From: Nitriliruptoraceae bacterium
Lineage (GTDB): Bacteria > Actinomycetota > Nitriliruptoria > Nitriliruptorales > Nitriliruptoraceae
Direction of reading: 5' to 3'
DNA length: 9,502 nt
Assembly (NCBI GenBank): GCA_007118045.1
Contig: SKTG01000153.1
Location: 1 to 9,502 of the forward strand
The translations under genes were made by a program, and so were the position numbers. The notes under the pieces were generated by a model. That model ran no database searches, had not been told where the DNA came from, and was given only the letters and a program-made list of their open reading frames with translations. How positions within the stretch are numbered: the first letter of the stretch is position 1; the number at the start of each line of letters is the position of its first letter. Shown here one piece after another: positions 1 to 7,298 of the stretch.

Positions 1-19
1 CGTCGACGGGGCGGCCTGA
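1..19 (+). CDS. Probable 3' end of carA (last five codons only)
   Basis: A reading frame ending in TGA at 17-19 runs in from the left edge and would code for ...VDGAA. Its stop overlaps the ATG of carB by one base (TGATG), a typical translational-coupling arrangement. In most bacteria the small glutaminase subunit gene carA lies directly upstream of carB, so carA is the natural candidate. Five residues are far too few to recognise a family, so the identity rests only on position. Confidence 0.4.
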
Positions 20-3000
20 TGGGGCGCCGCGAGGATCTGCGCAGCGTGCTCGTGCTCGGCTCGGGGCCGATCGTGATCGGGCAGGCGTGCGAGTTCGACT
101 ACTCCGGCACGCAGGCCTGCACGGTCCTGCGCGCGGAGGGTCTGCGGGTCGTGCTGGTCAACTCCAACCCCGCGACGATCATGACGGATCCGGACATCGC
201 CGACGCGACCTACGTGGAGCCGTTGACCATCGACGCCGTCCGCGCCGTGATCGAGCGGGAACGGCCCGACGCGCTGCTCGCGACCCTGGGCGGACAGACC
301 GCGCTCAACCTCGCCGTCGACCTGTCGCGCTCGGGGGTGCTCGCCGAGTTCGACGTCGAGGTTCTGGGCGCGGACCTCGAAGCGATCCAGACCGCGGAGG
401 ACCGGCAGCTCTTCAAGCTGGCGATGGAGGAGATCGGCCTCGAGTCGCCGCGTTCGACCTACGTCAGCGACGCCGACAGCGCGTTCGGTGCCGCGGAGGA
501 GTACGGCTACCCGGTCGTGCTGCGTCCCTCGTTCACGCTCGGCGGCAAGGGTGGGGGCATCGCCTACGACCGCGAGATGCTGGCTCGCATGATCCAGCAG
601 GGGTTGTACGACTCGCCGGTGCACCAGGTCCTGGTCGAGGAGTCGGTGGTCGGCTGGAAGGAGTACGAGCTCGAGGTGATGCGCGACCGGCACGACAACT
701 GCGTGGTCGTGTGCTCGATCGAGAACGTCGATGCGATGGGGGTGCACACGGGCGATTCCGTCACCGTCGCACCGGCGATGACGCTCTCCGACCCGGAGTA
801 CCAGCGCCTGCGCGACGCCGCGTTCGCGGTGCTGCGACGCATCGGTGTGGAGACCGGCGGTTCGAACGTGCAGTTCGCCGTGGACCCGGCCACGGGACGC
901 CAGGTCGTGATCGAGATGAACCCGCGGGTCTCACGCTCCAGCGCGTTGGCCTCGAAGGCGACCGGTTTCCCCATCGCGAAGATCGCCGCCAAGCTCGCGG
1001 TCGGCTACACCCTCGACGAGATCGCGAACGACATCACCCGGGAGACCAAGGCCGCGTTCGAACCCAGCATCGACTACGTCGTCGTGAAGGTCCCACGCTT
1101 CACGTTCGAGAAGTTCCCGGGCTCGAACGACACGTTGACGACCCGGATGAAGTCGGTCGGCGAGGTGATGGCGATCGGCCGCACCTTCAAGGAGGCCGTC
1201 AACAAGGCGTTGCGTTCGCTCGAGGACGGCTCGATCGGGTTCGGCGCGTCGGCACCCCTCGAGATCGACGACGACGCGTTGGAGGAGCAGCTGCGACGTC
1301 CGACCGCGCATCGGCTGGTCGCCGTCGACGAGGCGTTGACCCGTGGCTGGTCCGTCGAACACATCAGCGAGCTCACCGGCTACGACCCCTGGTTCACGGA
1401 CCAGTTCCTCCAGCTGGTGGAACGCCGGCGCGAGCTGCGCAGCTCCGAGCACCTCTCCGCCCTGCCCGACGACGTGCTGCTGGCCGCCAAGCGGGACGGC
1501 TTCGCGGACGCCCACATCGCGTCGTTGCTGCAGACCAACGAGTCGGCGGTGCGCGAGCGCCGGCACGCCCACGGCCTCCGCCCCGTGTTCAAGACGGTGG
1601 ACACCTGCGCGGCCGAGTTCGAGGCGTTCACGCCCTACCACTACGGCACCTACGAGGACGAGGACGAGGTCGTCGACAGCGAGCGGCCGCGCGTGCTCGT
1701 GCTCGGATCCGGGCCGAACCGGATCGGTCAGGGCGTCGAGTTCGACTACTGCTGCGTGCACGCCGTGCTGGCGCTGCGGGAGGCGGGCTTCGAGACCGTG
1801 ATGGTCAACTGCAACCCGGAGACCGTCTCGACCGACTACGACACCGCCGATCGCCTCTACCTCGAGCCGTTGACGCTCGAGGACGTGCTGGAGGTCTGTC
1901 ACCGCGAGCGACCGGTCGGGGTGCTGGTGCAGATGGGTGGCCAGACCCCCCTCAAGCTCGCCAAGGGCCTCGCCGCGGCCGGCGTCCCGGTGTGGGGCAC
2001 CGCGCCCGACGCGATCGATGCGGCGGAGGACCGGGGCCGTTTCGGCGAACTGATGCGCTCGCTGGACGTGGCGATGCCGCCGGGCGGGGTGGCGCGCTCC
2101 TTCGACGAGGCCCGCGACATCGCGAGCGCCATCGGCTATCCGGTGCTGGTGCGGCCCTCCTACGTGCTGGGCGGCCGGGCGATGCAGATCGTCTACGACG
2201 ATGAGCAGCTCCAGCGCTACCTCCTCGAAGCGGTCGCGGCCGCGCCCGACCAACCGATCCTCGTCGACCGCTTCCTGGAGGGCGCGATCGAGGTGGACGT
2301 CGACGCGGTGTACGACGGCGAGGAGCTGTTCGTCGGCGGGGTGCTCGAGCACATCGAGGAGGCGGGCGTGCATTCCGGCGACTCGGCGTGCACGTTGCCG
2401 CCGATCACGTTGGGTCGCGGCCAGGAGGCCGAGATCCGGCGCATCACGGAGGGCATCGCCAGCGGACTGGCGGTCCGTGGCCTGCTCAACGTGCAGTTCG
2501 CGCTCAAGGACGACGTGCTGTACTGCATCGAGGCGAACCCGCGGGCGTCGCGCACCGTGCCGTTCACCTCGAAGGCCACGGGGGTGCCCGTGGCCAAGGT
2601 CGCGGCTCGGGTCATGGCGGGAGCGACGCTGGCGCAGCTGCGCGCCGAGGGCTGGCTGCCGGATCGGGACGTCGTGCAGGGGCCGCGTCCGCCCCACATC
2701 GCCGTCAAGGAGGCCGTGCTGCCCTTCGACCGCTTCCCGGGCTTCGACGCCGTGCTGGGCCCGGAGATGCGCTCGACCGGGGAGGTCATGGGCATCGACC
2801 TCGACTTCGGTGCCGCGTTCGCGAAGTCGCAGGCGGGGACCGGTTCCATGGTGCTGCCGACGGCGGGACGGGTGTTCGTCTCCGTCGCCAACCGCGAGAA
2901 GCGCGCGATCGTGTTCCCGGTCAAGCGGCTGCTCGACCTCGGGTTCGAGGTGGTCGCCACGGAGGGCACCGCGGACGTGCTCGCCCGCGCCGGCATCCCC

Positions 3001-3342
3001 GTCCGGACCGTCGGCAAGGTGTCCGCGGGCGACGAGGGCATCCTGCGCCTCATCGAGTCCGGTGAGGTGGGGCTGGTGCTCAACACGCCGTTCGGGTCGC
3101 GGACCCGGGGCGACGGCTACCAGATCCGCCAGGCGGCGGTCACCAACGGCGTCCCGTGCATCACGACGCTGTCTGGCATCCTCGCCGCCGTGCAGGGCGT
3201 GGAAGCCCTGCAACGCGGCGCGTTGGCCGTCCGTTCGTTGCAGGAGTACCAGGCGGCGTTGCGCGCCGGCGCTGGTGACGGGTCGTCCTCCGGCGGGTTC
3301 CGGCCGGGCGGCGTGCAGCTCGATCTGCAGGAGGCGCCGTGA
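19..3342 (+). CDS. carB: Carbamoyl-phosphate synthase large subunit
   Basis: This subunit makes carbamoyl phosphate from bicarbonate, ammonia delivered by CarA, and two ATP, for pyrimidine and arginine synthesis in the cytoplasm. At 1107 residues it has the full family layout. The first ATP-grasp half starts at GSGPIVIGQ (about residue 14) and has Q285, E299 and N301. A helical oligomerisation region covers about 400-550. The second half starts at GSGPNRIGQG (about 561) and has Q826, E838 and N840. An MGS-like allosteric domain begins near 949. Its S955, K961, T981, T984, K1000 and N1022 line up with Escherichia coli S948, K954, T974, T977, K993 and N1015, so UMP/IMP-type control is plausible. 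No frameshift is seen. The ATG overlaps the preceding stop, and the TGA overlaps the GTG of pyrK, so the genes are probably translationally coupled. Confidence 0.97.
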   Translation: MGRREDLRSVLVLGSGPIVIGQACEFDYSGTQACTVLRAEGLRVVLVNSNPATIMTDPDIADATYVEPLTIDAVRAVIERERPDALLATLGGQTALNLAVDLSRSGVLAEFDVEVLGADLEAIQTAEDRQLFKLAMEEIGLESPRSTYVSDADSAFGAAEEYGYPVVLRPSFTLGGKGGGIAYDREMLARMIQQGLYDSPVHQVLVEESVVGWKEYELEVMRDRHDNCVVVCSIENVDAMGVHTGDSVTVAPAMTLSDPEYQRLRDAAFAVLRRIGVETGGSNVQFAVDPATGRQVVIEMNPRVSRSSALASKATGFPIAKIAAKLAVGYTLDEIANDITRETKAAFEPSIDYVVVKVPRFTFEKFPGSNDTLTTRMKSVGEVMAIGRTFKEAVNKALRSLEDGSIGFGASAPLEIDDDALEEQLRRPTAHRLVAVDEALTRGWSVEHISELTGYDPWFTDQFLQLVERRRELRSSEHLSALPDDVLLAAKRDGFADAHIASLLQTNESAVRERRHAHGLRPVFKTVDTCAAEFEAFTPYHYGTYEDEDEVVDSERPRVLVLGSGPNRIGQGVEFDYCCVHAVLALREAGFETVMVNCNPETVSTDYDTADRLYLEPLTLEDVLEVCHRERPVGVLVQMGGQTPLKLAKGLAAAGVPVWGTAPDAIDAAEDRGRFGELMRSLDVAMPPGGVARSFDEARDIASAIGYPVLVRPSYVLGGRAMQIVYDDEQLQRYLLEAVAAAPDQPILVDRFLEGAIEVDVDAVYDGEELFVGGVLEHIEEAGVHSGDSACTLPPITLGRGQEAEIRRITEGIASGLAVRGLLNVQFALKDDVLYCIEANPRASRTVPFTSKATGVPVAKVAARVMAGATLAQLRAEGWLPDRDVVQGPRPPHIAVKEAVLPFDRFPGFDAVLGPEMRSTGEVMGIDLDFGAAFAKSQAGTGSMVLPTAGRVFVSVANREKRAIVFPVKRLLDLGFEVVATEGTADVLARAGIPVRTVGKVSAGDEGILRLIESGEVGLVLNTPFGSRTRGDGYQIRQAAVTNGVPCITTLSGILAAVQGVEALQRGALAVRSLQEYQAALRAGAGDGSSSGGFRPGGVQLDLQEAP

Positions 3343-4493
3343 GCGCGTTGACGGGTGGACGCACGATGGGCCGAGCCGACGGGCAGACGCCCGTCCGTTC
3401 GCGCTGCGAGGTGATGGCACGCAAGCGCGACGGCGCGTACTACCGGCTGTCGTTCTCCGCCCGGGAGATCGCCGAACGCGCCCGGCCGGGCCAGTTCGTG
3501 CAGGTCGACGTGCAGGCGCCCCACACCCTGTTGCGTCGACCCTTCTCCATCGCGGGGGTCTCGAGGCAGGGGCCCGGCGCCGGCACCGTCGAGATCGTCT
3601 TCGACGCGCACGGGCCGGGGACGGAGTGGCTGACGTCGGTGTCCGTGCACGACGTGCTGGACGTGATCGGGCCGCTCGGTACCGCCTTCCCGTTGCCGCA
3701 GCGGAAGGTGAACTGCCTGCTGGTGGGTGGTGGGTACGGGGTCGCCCCCCTGTTCTACCTCGGCGAGCACCTGCTCCGACGGGGGCTGCGCGTCGACATG
3801 ATCGCGGGCGCGGCCACCGGGGACCGGTTGCTCGGGATCATCGAGGCGAAGCGGCTGTCCGCCAGCTCGACGTTCACGACCGAGGACGGTTCGTACGGGG
3901 TGCGCGGGCGCGTGACCGACGTGCTCACCGACGTGGCGTCCGCCACCAAGGCCAGCGTCGTGTACGCCTGCGGCCCGAACCCGATGCTGCGGGCGGTCTC
4001 CGAAGCCTGTCAGCAGCTCGAGCTGCCCGTGCAGGTCGCGGTCGAGGAGCTGATGGCCTGCGGTATCGGGGTGTGCTTCACGTGCGTGCTGCCGATGCGT
4101 GGCCGCTCGGACGGGGTGCGCATGAAACGGACGTGCCTCGAGGGGCCGGTCTTCAACGGCGCGCGGATCGCCTGGGACCAGAGCCGCTACGCCGTCGGAC
4201 CGGGGACGCGGGACGGCGCCGAGCAGGACCCGGCGGGGGACGACCGTCCGACCGACGCGGAGCTGTGGGGCGAGGCCGACGGACCGACCGACCAGAAGCG
4301 GTCGGGCGAGGAAGGCGGACCGGCCGACGGGAAGCGGTGGCCCGAGGGTGACGGTCCGACCGACGGGAAGCGGTGGCGCGAGGGTGACGGTCCGACCGAC
4401 GGGAAGCGGTGGCCCGAGGGTGACGGACCGACCGACGGGAAGCGGCACGAGGAAGACGGACCGACCGACGAGAAGCGGTGGGGGCAGGCGTGA
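3339..4493 (+). CDS. pyrK: Dihydroorotate dehydrogenase electron transfer subunit with a repetitive C-terminal tail
   Basis: PyrK carries electrons from the FMN of class 1B PyrD through a [2Fe-2S] cluster and FAD to NAD+. The FAD-binding motif RPFS is at residues 67-70 and a nucleotide-binding glycine loop GGGYG at 130-134, followed by VYACGP near 208-213. The cluster ligands are C241, C246, C249 and C266 (CX4CX2CX16C), close to the family spacing. The GTG start overlaps the carB stop (GTGA) and has AGGAGG at 3329-3334, four bases upstream. A later ATG at 3366 lacks comparable support. The recognisable enzyme ends near residue 282; known PyrK proteins are about 260 residues. The remaining roughly 100 residues are a charged tail containing seven 12-residue repeats (302-384) that is no part of the family. 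pyrD follows after 64 bases, as expected for a two-subunit enzyme. Confidence 0.93.
   Translation: MSALTGGRTMGRADGQTPVRSRCEVMARKRDGAYYRLSFSAREIAERARPGQFVQVDVQAPHTLLRRPFSIAGVSRQGPGAGTVEIVFDAHGPGTEWLTSVSVHDVLDVIGPLGTAFPLPQRKVNCLLVGGGYGVAPLFYLGEHLLRRGLRVDMIAGAATGDRLLGIIEAKRLSASSTFTTEDGSYGVRGRVTDVLTDVASATKASVVYACGPNPMLRAVSEACQQLELPVQVAVEELMACGIGVCFTCVLPMRGRSDGVRMKRTCLEGPVFNGARIAWDQSRYAVGPGTRDGAEQDPAGDDRPTDAELWGEADGPTDQKRSGEEGGPADGKRWPEGDGPTDGKRWREGDGPTDGKRWPEGDGPTDGKRHEEDGPTDEKRWGQA
4242..4490 (+). repeat. Seven tandem 36-bp units coding for 12-residue repeats in the PyrK tail
   Basis: The nonamer CCGACCGAC (one copy CCGGCCGAC) recurs at 4248, 4284, 4320, 4356, 4392, 4428 and 4461. The spacing is 36 bases five times and then 33. 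The peptides include DGPTDQKRSGEE, GGPADGKRWPEG, DGPTDGKRWREG, DGPTDGKRWPEG and DGPTDGKRHEE. The units starting at 4350 and 4386 differ by a single base, which suggests recent duplication. The one length change removes exactly one codon, so the frame is kept to the stop at 4491. Units abut with no spacers. Confidence 0.95.
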
Positions 4494-4530
4494 GGATCGG
4501 ACCGCCGGGAACCGGGACGAGACGTGAGCC

Positions 4531-4546
4531 CTCAGCTCGAGCTGAG
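4531..4546. promoter_or_regulatory. Perfect 16-bp palindrome between pyrK and pyrD
   Basis: CTCAGCTCGAGCTGAG reads the same on both strands. It lies in the 64-base gap between the pyrK stop and the pyrD start and ends one base before the pyrD Shine-Dalgarno-like GAGGTG (4548-4553). As DNA it could be a dimeric protein site. As RNA it could fold into a six-pair stem with a UCGA loop that might affect pyrD translation. No known operator is recognised. Confidence 0.5.
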
Positions 4547-4557
4547 CGAGGTGCGTC

Positions 4558-5562
4558 GTGAGCGCTGACGTCCGTCGCGTCGATCCGCCCGCGCCCGTGG
4601 AGGACTGGGGCGAGGACAGCCTCGCGCCGGATGCCGTGAACCTCGCCGTCGACCTCGCCGGCGTCGCCCTCAGCGCGCCGGTCGCCTCCGCCTCGGGGTG
4701 CTTCGCCTCGGGCGTGGAGATGGACCGCTTCTACGACATCACCGAGCTCGGTGCGGTCATCGTCAAGTCGGTGACGCGGGAGCCCCGGGAAGGGTTGTGG
4801 ACGCCACGCATGGCCGAGACGCCGTCGGGCATGCTCAACGCCATCGGTCTGCAGAACCCGGGCGTCGACGCGTGGCTCGAGGAGGATCTGCCGTGGTTGC
4901 GTGACCGTGGCGCCACGGTGATCGCCTCGGTCGCGGGCCGCGGGCCGGACGACTACCGCCACGTTGCGGACCGTCTGACGACCGAGGGCGGCGAGGCGAT
5001 CGCCGCCCTGGAGATCAACCTCTCCTGCCCGAACGTCGAGGACCGCGGGCTCGTCTTCGCCTGCTCGCCCGTGGACAGCGCGGCGGTGATCGCCGCGGTC
5101 CGCGAGGTCACCGACCTGCCGATCCTCGCGAAGTTGACGGCCGACGTCACCTCGATCGTGGACATCGCCGCGGCGGTCGTCGAGGCCGGGGCCGACGGAC
5201 TGACGCTGATCAACACGCTGCTCGGCATGTCGATCGATGCGGAGACGGGCCGACCCGATCTGTACAACACGTACGGAGGCCTCTCCGGGCCCGCGATCCG
5301 ACCCATCGCGCTCCGGGCGGTGCACCAGGTCCACCGGGCCCTGCCGCACGTACCGATCCTCGGCTGCGGCGGTGTTCGGACCGTCGAGGACGTGGTGGCG
5401 TTCCTGCGTGCCGGTGCGTCCGCGGTGTCGGTGGGCACCGCCACCTACGTGGACCCGTTCGTCGGCAGCACGCTGATCACCGAGCTGCGCCGCTGGTTGG
5501 CCCGACGCGGGCTGGCCTCGCCGCGGGAGCTGATCGGGGCCACCCACCCGTGGGGCGCGTGA
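4558..5562 (+). CDS. pyrD: Dihydroorotate dehydrogenase, class 1B catalytic subunit
   Basis: This FMN enzyme oxidises dihydroorotate to orotate and, with PyrK, passes the electrons to NAD+ in the cytoplasm. The 334 residues form one alpha/beta barrel. Visible family blocks are ASGCFASG near the start, KSVTREPREG, ETPSGMLNAIGLQNPG, then INLSCPN with the catalytic-base cysteine at C157, NTYGGLSGPAIRP, and the phosphate-binding end GGVRTVEDVVAFLRAGASAVSVGTA. There is no N-terminal membrane helix, unlike the quinone-linked class 2 enzyme of mycobacteria and Escherichia coli, and the adjacent pyrK supports class 1B. The GTG start is chosen for GAGGTG at 4548-4553, four bases upstream. The N-terminal 25 or so residues are variable and proline- and aspartate-rich. 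The TGA at 5560-5562 overlaps an in-frame GTG that could extend pyrF. Confidence 0.95.
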   Translation: MSADVRRVDPPAPVEDWGEDSLAPDAVNLAVDLAGVALSAPVASASGCFASGVEMDRFYDITELGAVIVKSVTREPREGLWTPRMAETPSGMLNAIGLQNPGVDAWLEEDLPWLRDRGATVIASVAGRGPDDYRHVADRLTTEGGEAIAALEINLSCPNVEDRGLVFACSPVDSAAVIAAVREVTDLPILAKLTADVTSIVDIAAAVVEAGADGLTLINTLLGMSIDAETGRPDLYNTYGGLSGPAIRPIALRAVHQVHRALPHVPILGCGGVRTVEDVVAFLRAGASAVSVGTATYVDPFVGSTLITELRRWLARRGLASPRELIGATHPWGA

Positions 5563-5604
5563 CGCGACGGGCGAGCGTGCGGGCCGGGGGGAAAGTGGAG
5601 CGAC

Positions 5605-5640
5605 CGGGACGTCGCAGCTGGTCGGGACGTCGCAGCTGGT
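5605..5640 (+). repeat. Perfect 2 x 18-bp tandem duplication upstream of pyrF
   Basis: CGGGACGTCGCAGCTGGT occurs at 5605-5622 and again, identical, at 5623-5640. Each copy contains two palindromic hexamers, GACGTC and CAGCTG. The duplication lies in the 110-base pyrD-pyrF gap. Eighteen bases equal six codons, and the pyrF frame stays open through both copies, so this may be either leader DNA or a short coding repeat. Confidence 0.9.
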
Positions 5641-5660
5641 CACGAGCGCCGCGAGGTCGG

Positions 5661-5666
5661 AGGAGG
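5661..5666 (+). promoter_or_regulatory. Strong Shine-Dalgarno site that sets the pyrF start
   Basis: AGGAGG stands six bases before the ATG at 5673. It is the best ribosome binding site in this gap and is the reason for choosing the short form of PyrF over upstream GTG codons at 5550 and 5559. Confidence 0.75.
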
Positions 5667-5672
5667 ACGAGG

Positions 5673-6422
5673 ATGAACGGAAGCGGGACCACCGGAGCCG
5701 CCGGGGATCCGTCCACCGACGCGTCGGGAAGGGTGGTGGCGCCGCACGAGCGGTTGGCGGTCGCGCTCGACGTGTCGACGCTGGCTGAGGCGGAGCGTCT
5801 CGCTGGCGCCTTGGCCGGGGAGGTCGGGTGGTTCAAGGTGGGCCTGGAGCTGTTCTCCGCCCACGGACCCGGTGCCGTCACGGCGATCGCGGCGCACGGC
5901 CCCGTCTTCCTCGACGTCAAGCTGCACGACATCCCGACCACGGTGGAGCGGGCGGCGCGTCGGATCGCCGAGCTCGGTGTGGGGCTGCTCACGGTGCACG
6001 CCTCCGGTGGTGCGGCGATGGTCCGGGCCGCCGTCGAGGGACTGGGCGACGCCGGCGAGGTGCTGGCCGTGACCGTGCTGACGTCGTTGTCCGACGGCGA
6101 GCTCGCCGCCGTGAACGCGCCACCGGCGGCCAGGCAGGTCCCGGCGCTGGCGGCCCTCGCTGTCGAGGCCGGCGCCCCTGGCCTGGTCTGCGCGCCGCGG
6201 GATCTGCGGGCGGTCCGGGACGTCGTCGGTCCGGCCCCGCGGCTGGTGACGCCGGGTATCCGGCCCGCGGACGCCACCGGGCACGACGATCACGCTCGCG
6301 CGTCGACCCCCGACCGCGCGGTGGCCGACGGTGCCGACCTGCTGGTGGTCGGACGGCCGATCACGCAGGCGAGCGATCCGGTGCTCGCCGCACGCGCCCT
6401 GGCCACCTCGATCGGCGCCTGA
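5673..6422 (+). CDS. pyrF: Orotidine 5'-phosphate decarboxylase, type 1
   Basis: PyrF removes CO2 from OMP to give UMP, the last step of the pathway. The 249-residue product is close to the usual 230-250 of type 1 enzymes. Active-site residues are all visible: D33 in VALDVST, K55 in WFKVGLEL, and the catalytic D81-K83-D86 set in LDVKLHDIPTT. Phosphate-binding segments VTPGIRP and VVGRPIT follow near the C-terminus. Mycobacterial and streptomycete PyrF belong to a longer, divergent subfamily, so this is not the usual actinobacterial form. The ATG is preferred because of AGGAGG six bases upstream. The same frame is open back to a GTG at 5559 that overlaps the pyrD stop (GTGA); starting there would add 38 very arginine-rich residues. 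The gene converges on pyrE with 62 bases between the stops and no clear terminator hairpin. Confidence 0.95.
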   Translation: MNGSGTTGAAGDPSTDASGRVVAPHERLAVALDVSTLAEAERLAGALAGEVGWFKVGLELFSAHGPGAVTAIAAHGPVFLDVKLHDIPTTVERAARRIAELGVGLLTVHASGGAAMVRAAVEGLGDAGEVLAVTVLTSLSDGELAAVNAPPAARQVPALAALAVEAGAPGLVCAPRDLRAVRDVVGPAPRLVTPGIRPADATGHDDHARASTPDRAVADGADLLVVGRPITQASDPVLAARALATSIGA

Positions 6423-6484
6423 GCCGTCGCGAAGCTCGGTGGGATGCGGCACCGGCGCTGGTCAGGCTCGCGTGGGAGGGGACC

Positions 6485-7267
6485 TCACCCGGCGCCGTAC
6501 TCGTCGCGGTAGGCCGCGATCCGGGCGCGGTCGCGATCGTCGAGGACCCACCGTCCGTCCACCTCGGTGCTCGACAGGTAGGTGACGATCTCGTCGATGG
6601 TGGTCAGCGCCACGGTCTCGAGCGCGAACTCCTCGGCCAGCTCCGTCAGCGCGGAGCGCGCGCCGTCGCCGCGTTCCTGGCGGTCCACGCCGACCACGAG
6701 GCCAACCACCTCGACGTCGGCCGCGGCCAGGAGCTGGGGGACGGTCGCCCGGATCGAGGTCCCGGCCGTCGTGACGTCCTCGACGATGACGACCCGGTCC
6801 CCGTCGACCGGTTCGTGGCCGATCAGCGTGCCTCCCTCCCCGTGGTCCTTCGCCTCCTTGCGGTCGAAGCAGAAGCCGACGTCGCGACCGTGCTGCTCGG
6901 CCAGGGCGATGGACGTGGACACCGCCAGCGGGATGCCCTTGTACGCGGGACCGAACAGCACGTCGACGTGGTCGAACGCCGAGGCGATGGCCGCCGCGTA
7001 GAAACGACCCAGCAGCGCCACCTGACGGCCGGTCCGGTAGCGCCCTGCGTTGACGAAGTAGGGCATGCGCCGGCCCGACTTGCCGACGAAGTCCCCGAAC
7101 GTGAGGACCTCGCTGCGGACCATGAACTCGATGTAGGCGGCGACGCGCTCGTCGGGGTCGTCGGGGACCGTCCAGTTCGCCGTGCTCGCGTCGGCGCTCG
7201 GGTGGTCCGCCTGTGACACGCTGGGTCCCCGTTCCGCGTCGCTGCTCGGGTGGCTCGGGTCTGACAC
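6485..7267 (-). CDS. pyrE: Orotate phosphoribosyltransferase, Escherichia-like long form
   Basis: PyrE joins orotate to PRPP, giving OMP for PyrF. The PRPP signature VVIVEDVTTAGTS is at residues 159-171. The catalytic loop DRKEAKDHGEGG carries R136, K137, K140 and H142, matching R99, K100, K103 and H105 of Escherichia coli. LTFGDFVGKSGR, PYFVNAG, FGPAYKGIP and the ending AAYRDEYG also resemble the enterobacterial protein rather than the shorter (about 180-residue) mycobacterial PyrE. The GTG at 7267 is chosen, giving 260 residues, with GAGG seven bases upstream. A second in-frame GTG at 7219 gives 244 residues. The first 35 or so residues, rich in serine, aspartate and proline, precede the homologous core and include an imperfect 16-residue duplication. 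It lies on the strand opposite to the rest of the pyr genes and downstream of a HAD gene, so it is probably transcribed separately from carB-pyrF. Confidence 0.94.
   Translation of the reverse strand: MSDPSHPSSDAERGPSVSQADHPSADASTANWTVPDDPDERVAAYIEFMVRSEVLTFGDFVGKSGRRMPYFVNAGRYRTGRQVALLGRFYAAAIASAFDHVDVLFGPAYKGIPLAVSTSIALAEQHGRDVGFCFDRKEAKDHGEGGTLIGHEPVDGDRVVIVEDVTTAGTSIRATVPQLLAAADVEVVGLVVGVDRQERGDGARSALTELAEEFALETVALTTIDEIVTYLSSTEVDGRWVLDDRDRARIAAYRDEYGAG
7184..7267 (-). repeat. Imperfect 48-bp duplication containing two possible pyrE start codons
   Basis: Two GTGTCA segments begin at 7267 and 7219 on the minus strand, exactly 48 bases apart. About 26 of the first 36 bases match, including the octamer ACCCGAGC. 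The encoded peptides VSDPSHPSSDAE and VSQADHPSADAS share the V-S-x-x-x-HPS-x-DA pattern. The copy length is a multiple of three. The likeness fades after the first 36 bases of each copy. Confidence 0.55.
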
Positions 7268-7298
7268 GTCGGATCCTCGTTCGGGAACCTCTCGGTCC

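Noticed and set aside
87..2204. Long plus-strand frame (705 codons) inside carB
   Set aside because: It is an out-of-frame shadow of carB with Arg-rich sequence and no domain. carB itself has every catalytic block.
931..3420. Long open frame (829 codons) on the minus strand across carB
   Set aside because: It is antisense to a fully conserved carB and its translation is low-complexity, Arg-, His- and Asp-rich. Such frames are expected opposite high-GC genes.
4242..4490. 36-bp repeat unit, a common CRISPR repeat length
   Set aside because: Units abut directly with no unique spacers, stay in the pyrK frame, and there are no cas genes. It is a coding tandem repeat.
3117..5643. Minus-strand frames opposite pyrK and pyrD with attractive peptide repeats such as LPVGRTVTL
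   Set aside because: The repeats are only the reverse reading of the PyrK tail repeat. The frames are antisense to genes with clear motifs and have no homology that I recognise.
6423..6484. Terminator between the convergent genes pyrF and pyrE
   Set aside because: I looked for an inverted repeat on both strands and found only stems of four pairs or fewer, which is not enough to call.
5828..7216. 462-codon plus-strand frame over pyrF and opposite pyrE
   Set aside because: It spans two convergent conserved genes in wrong frames; both real genes have intact active sites.
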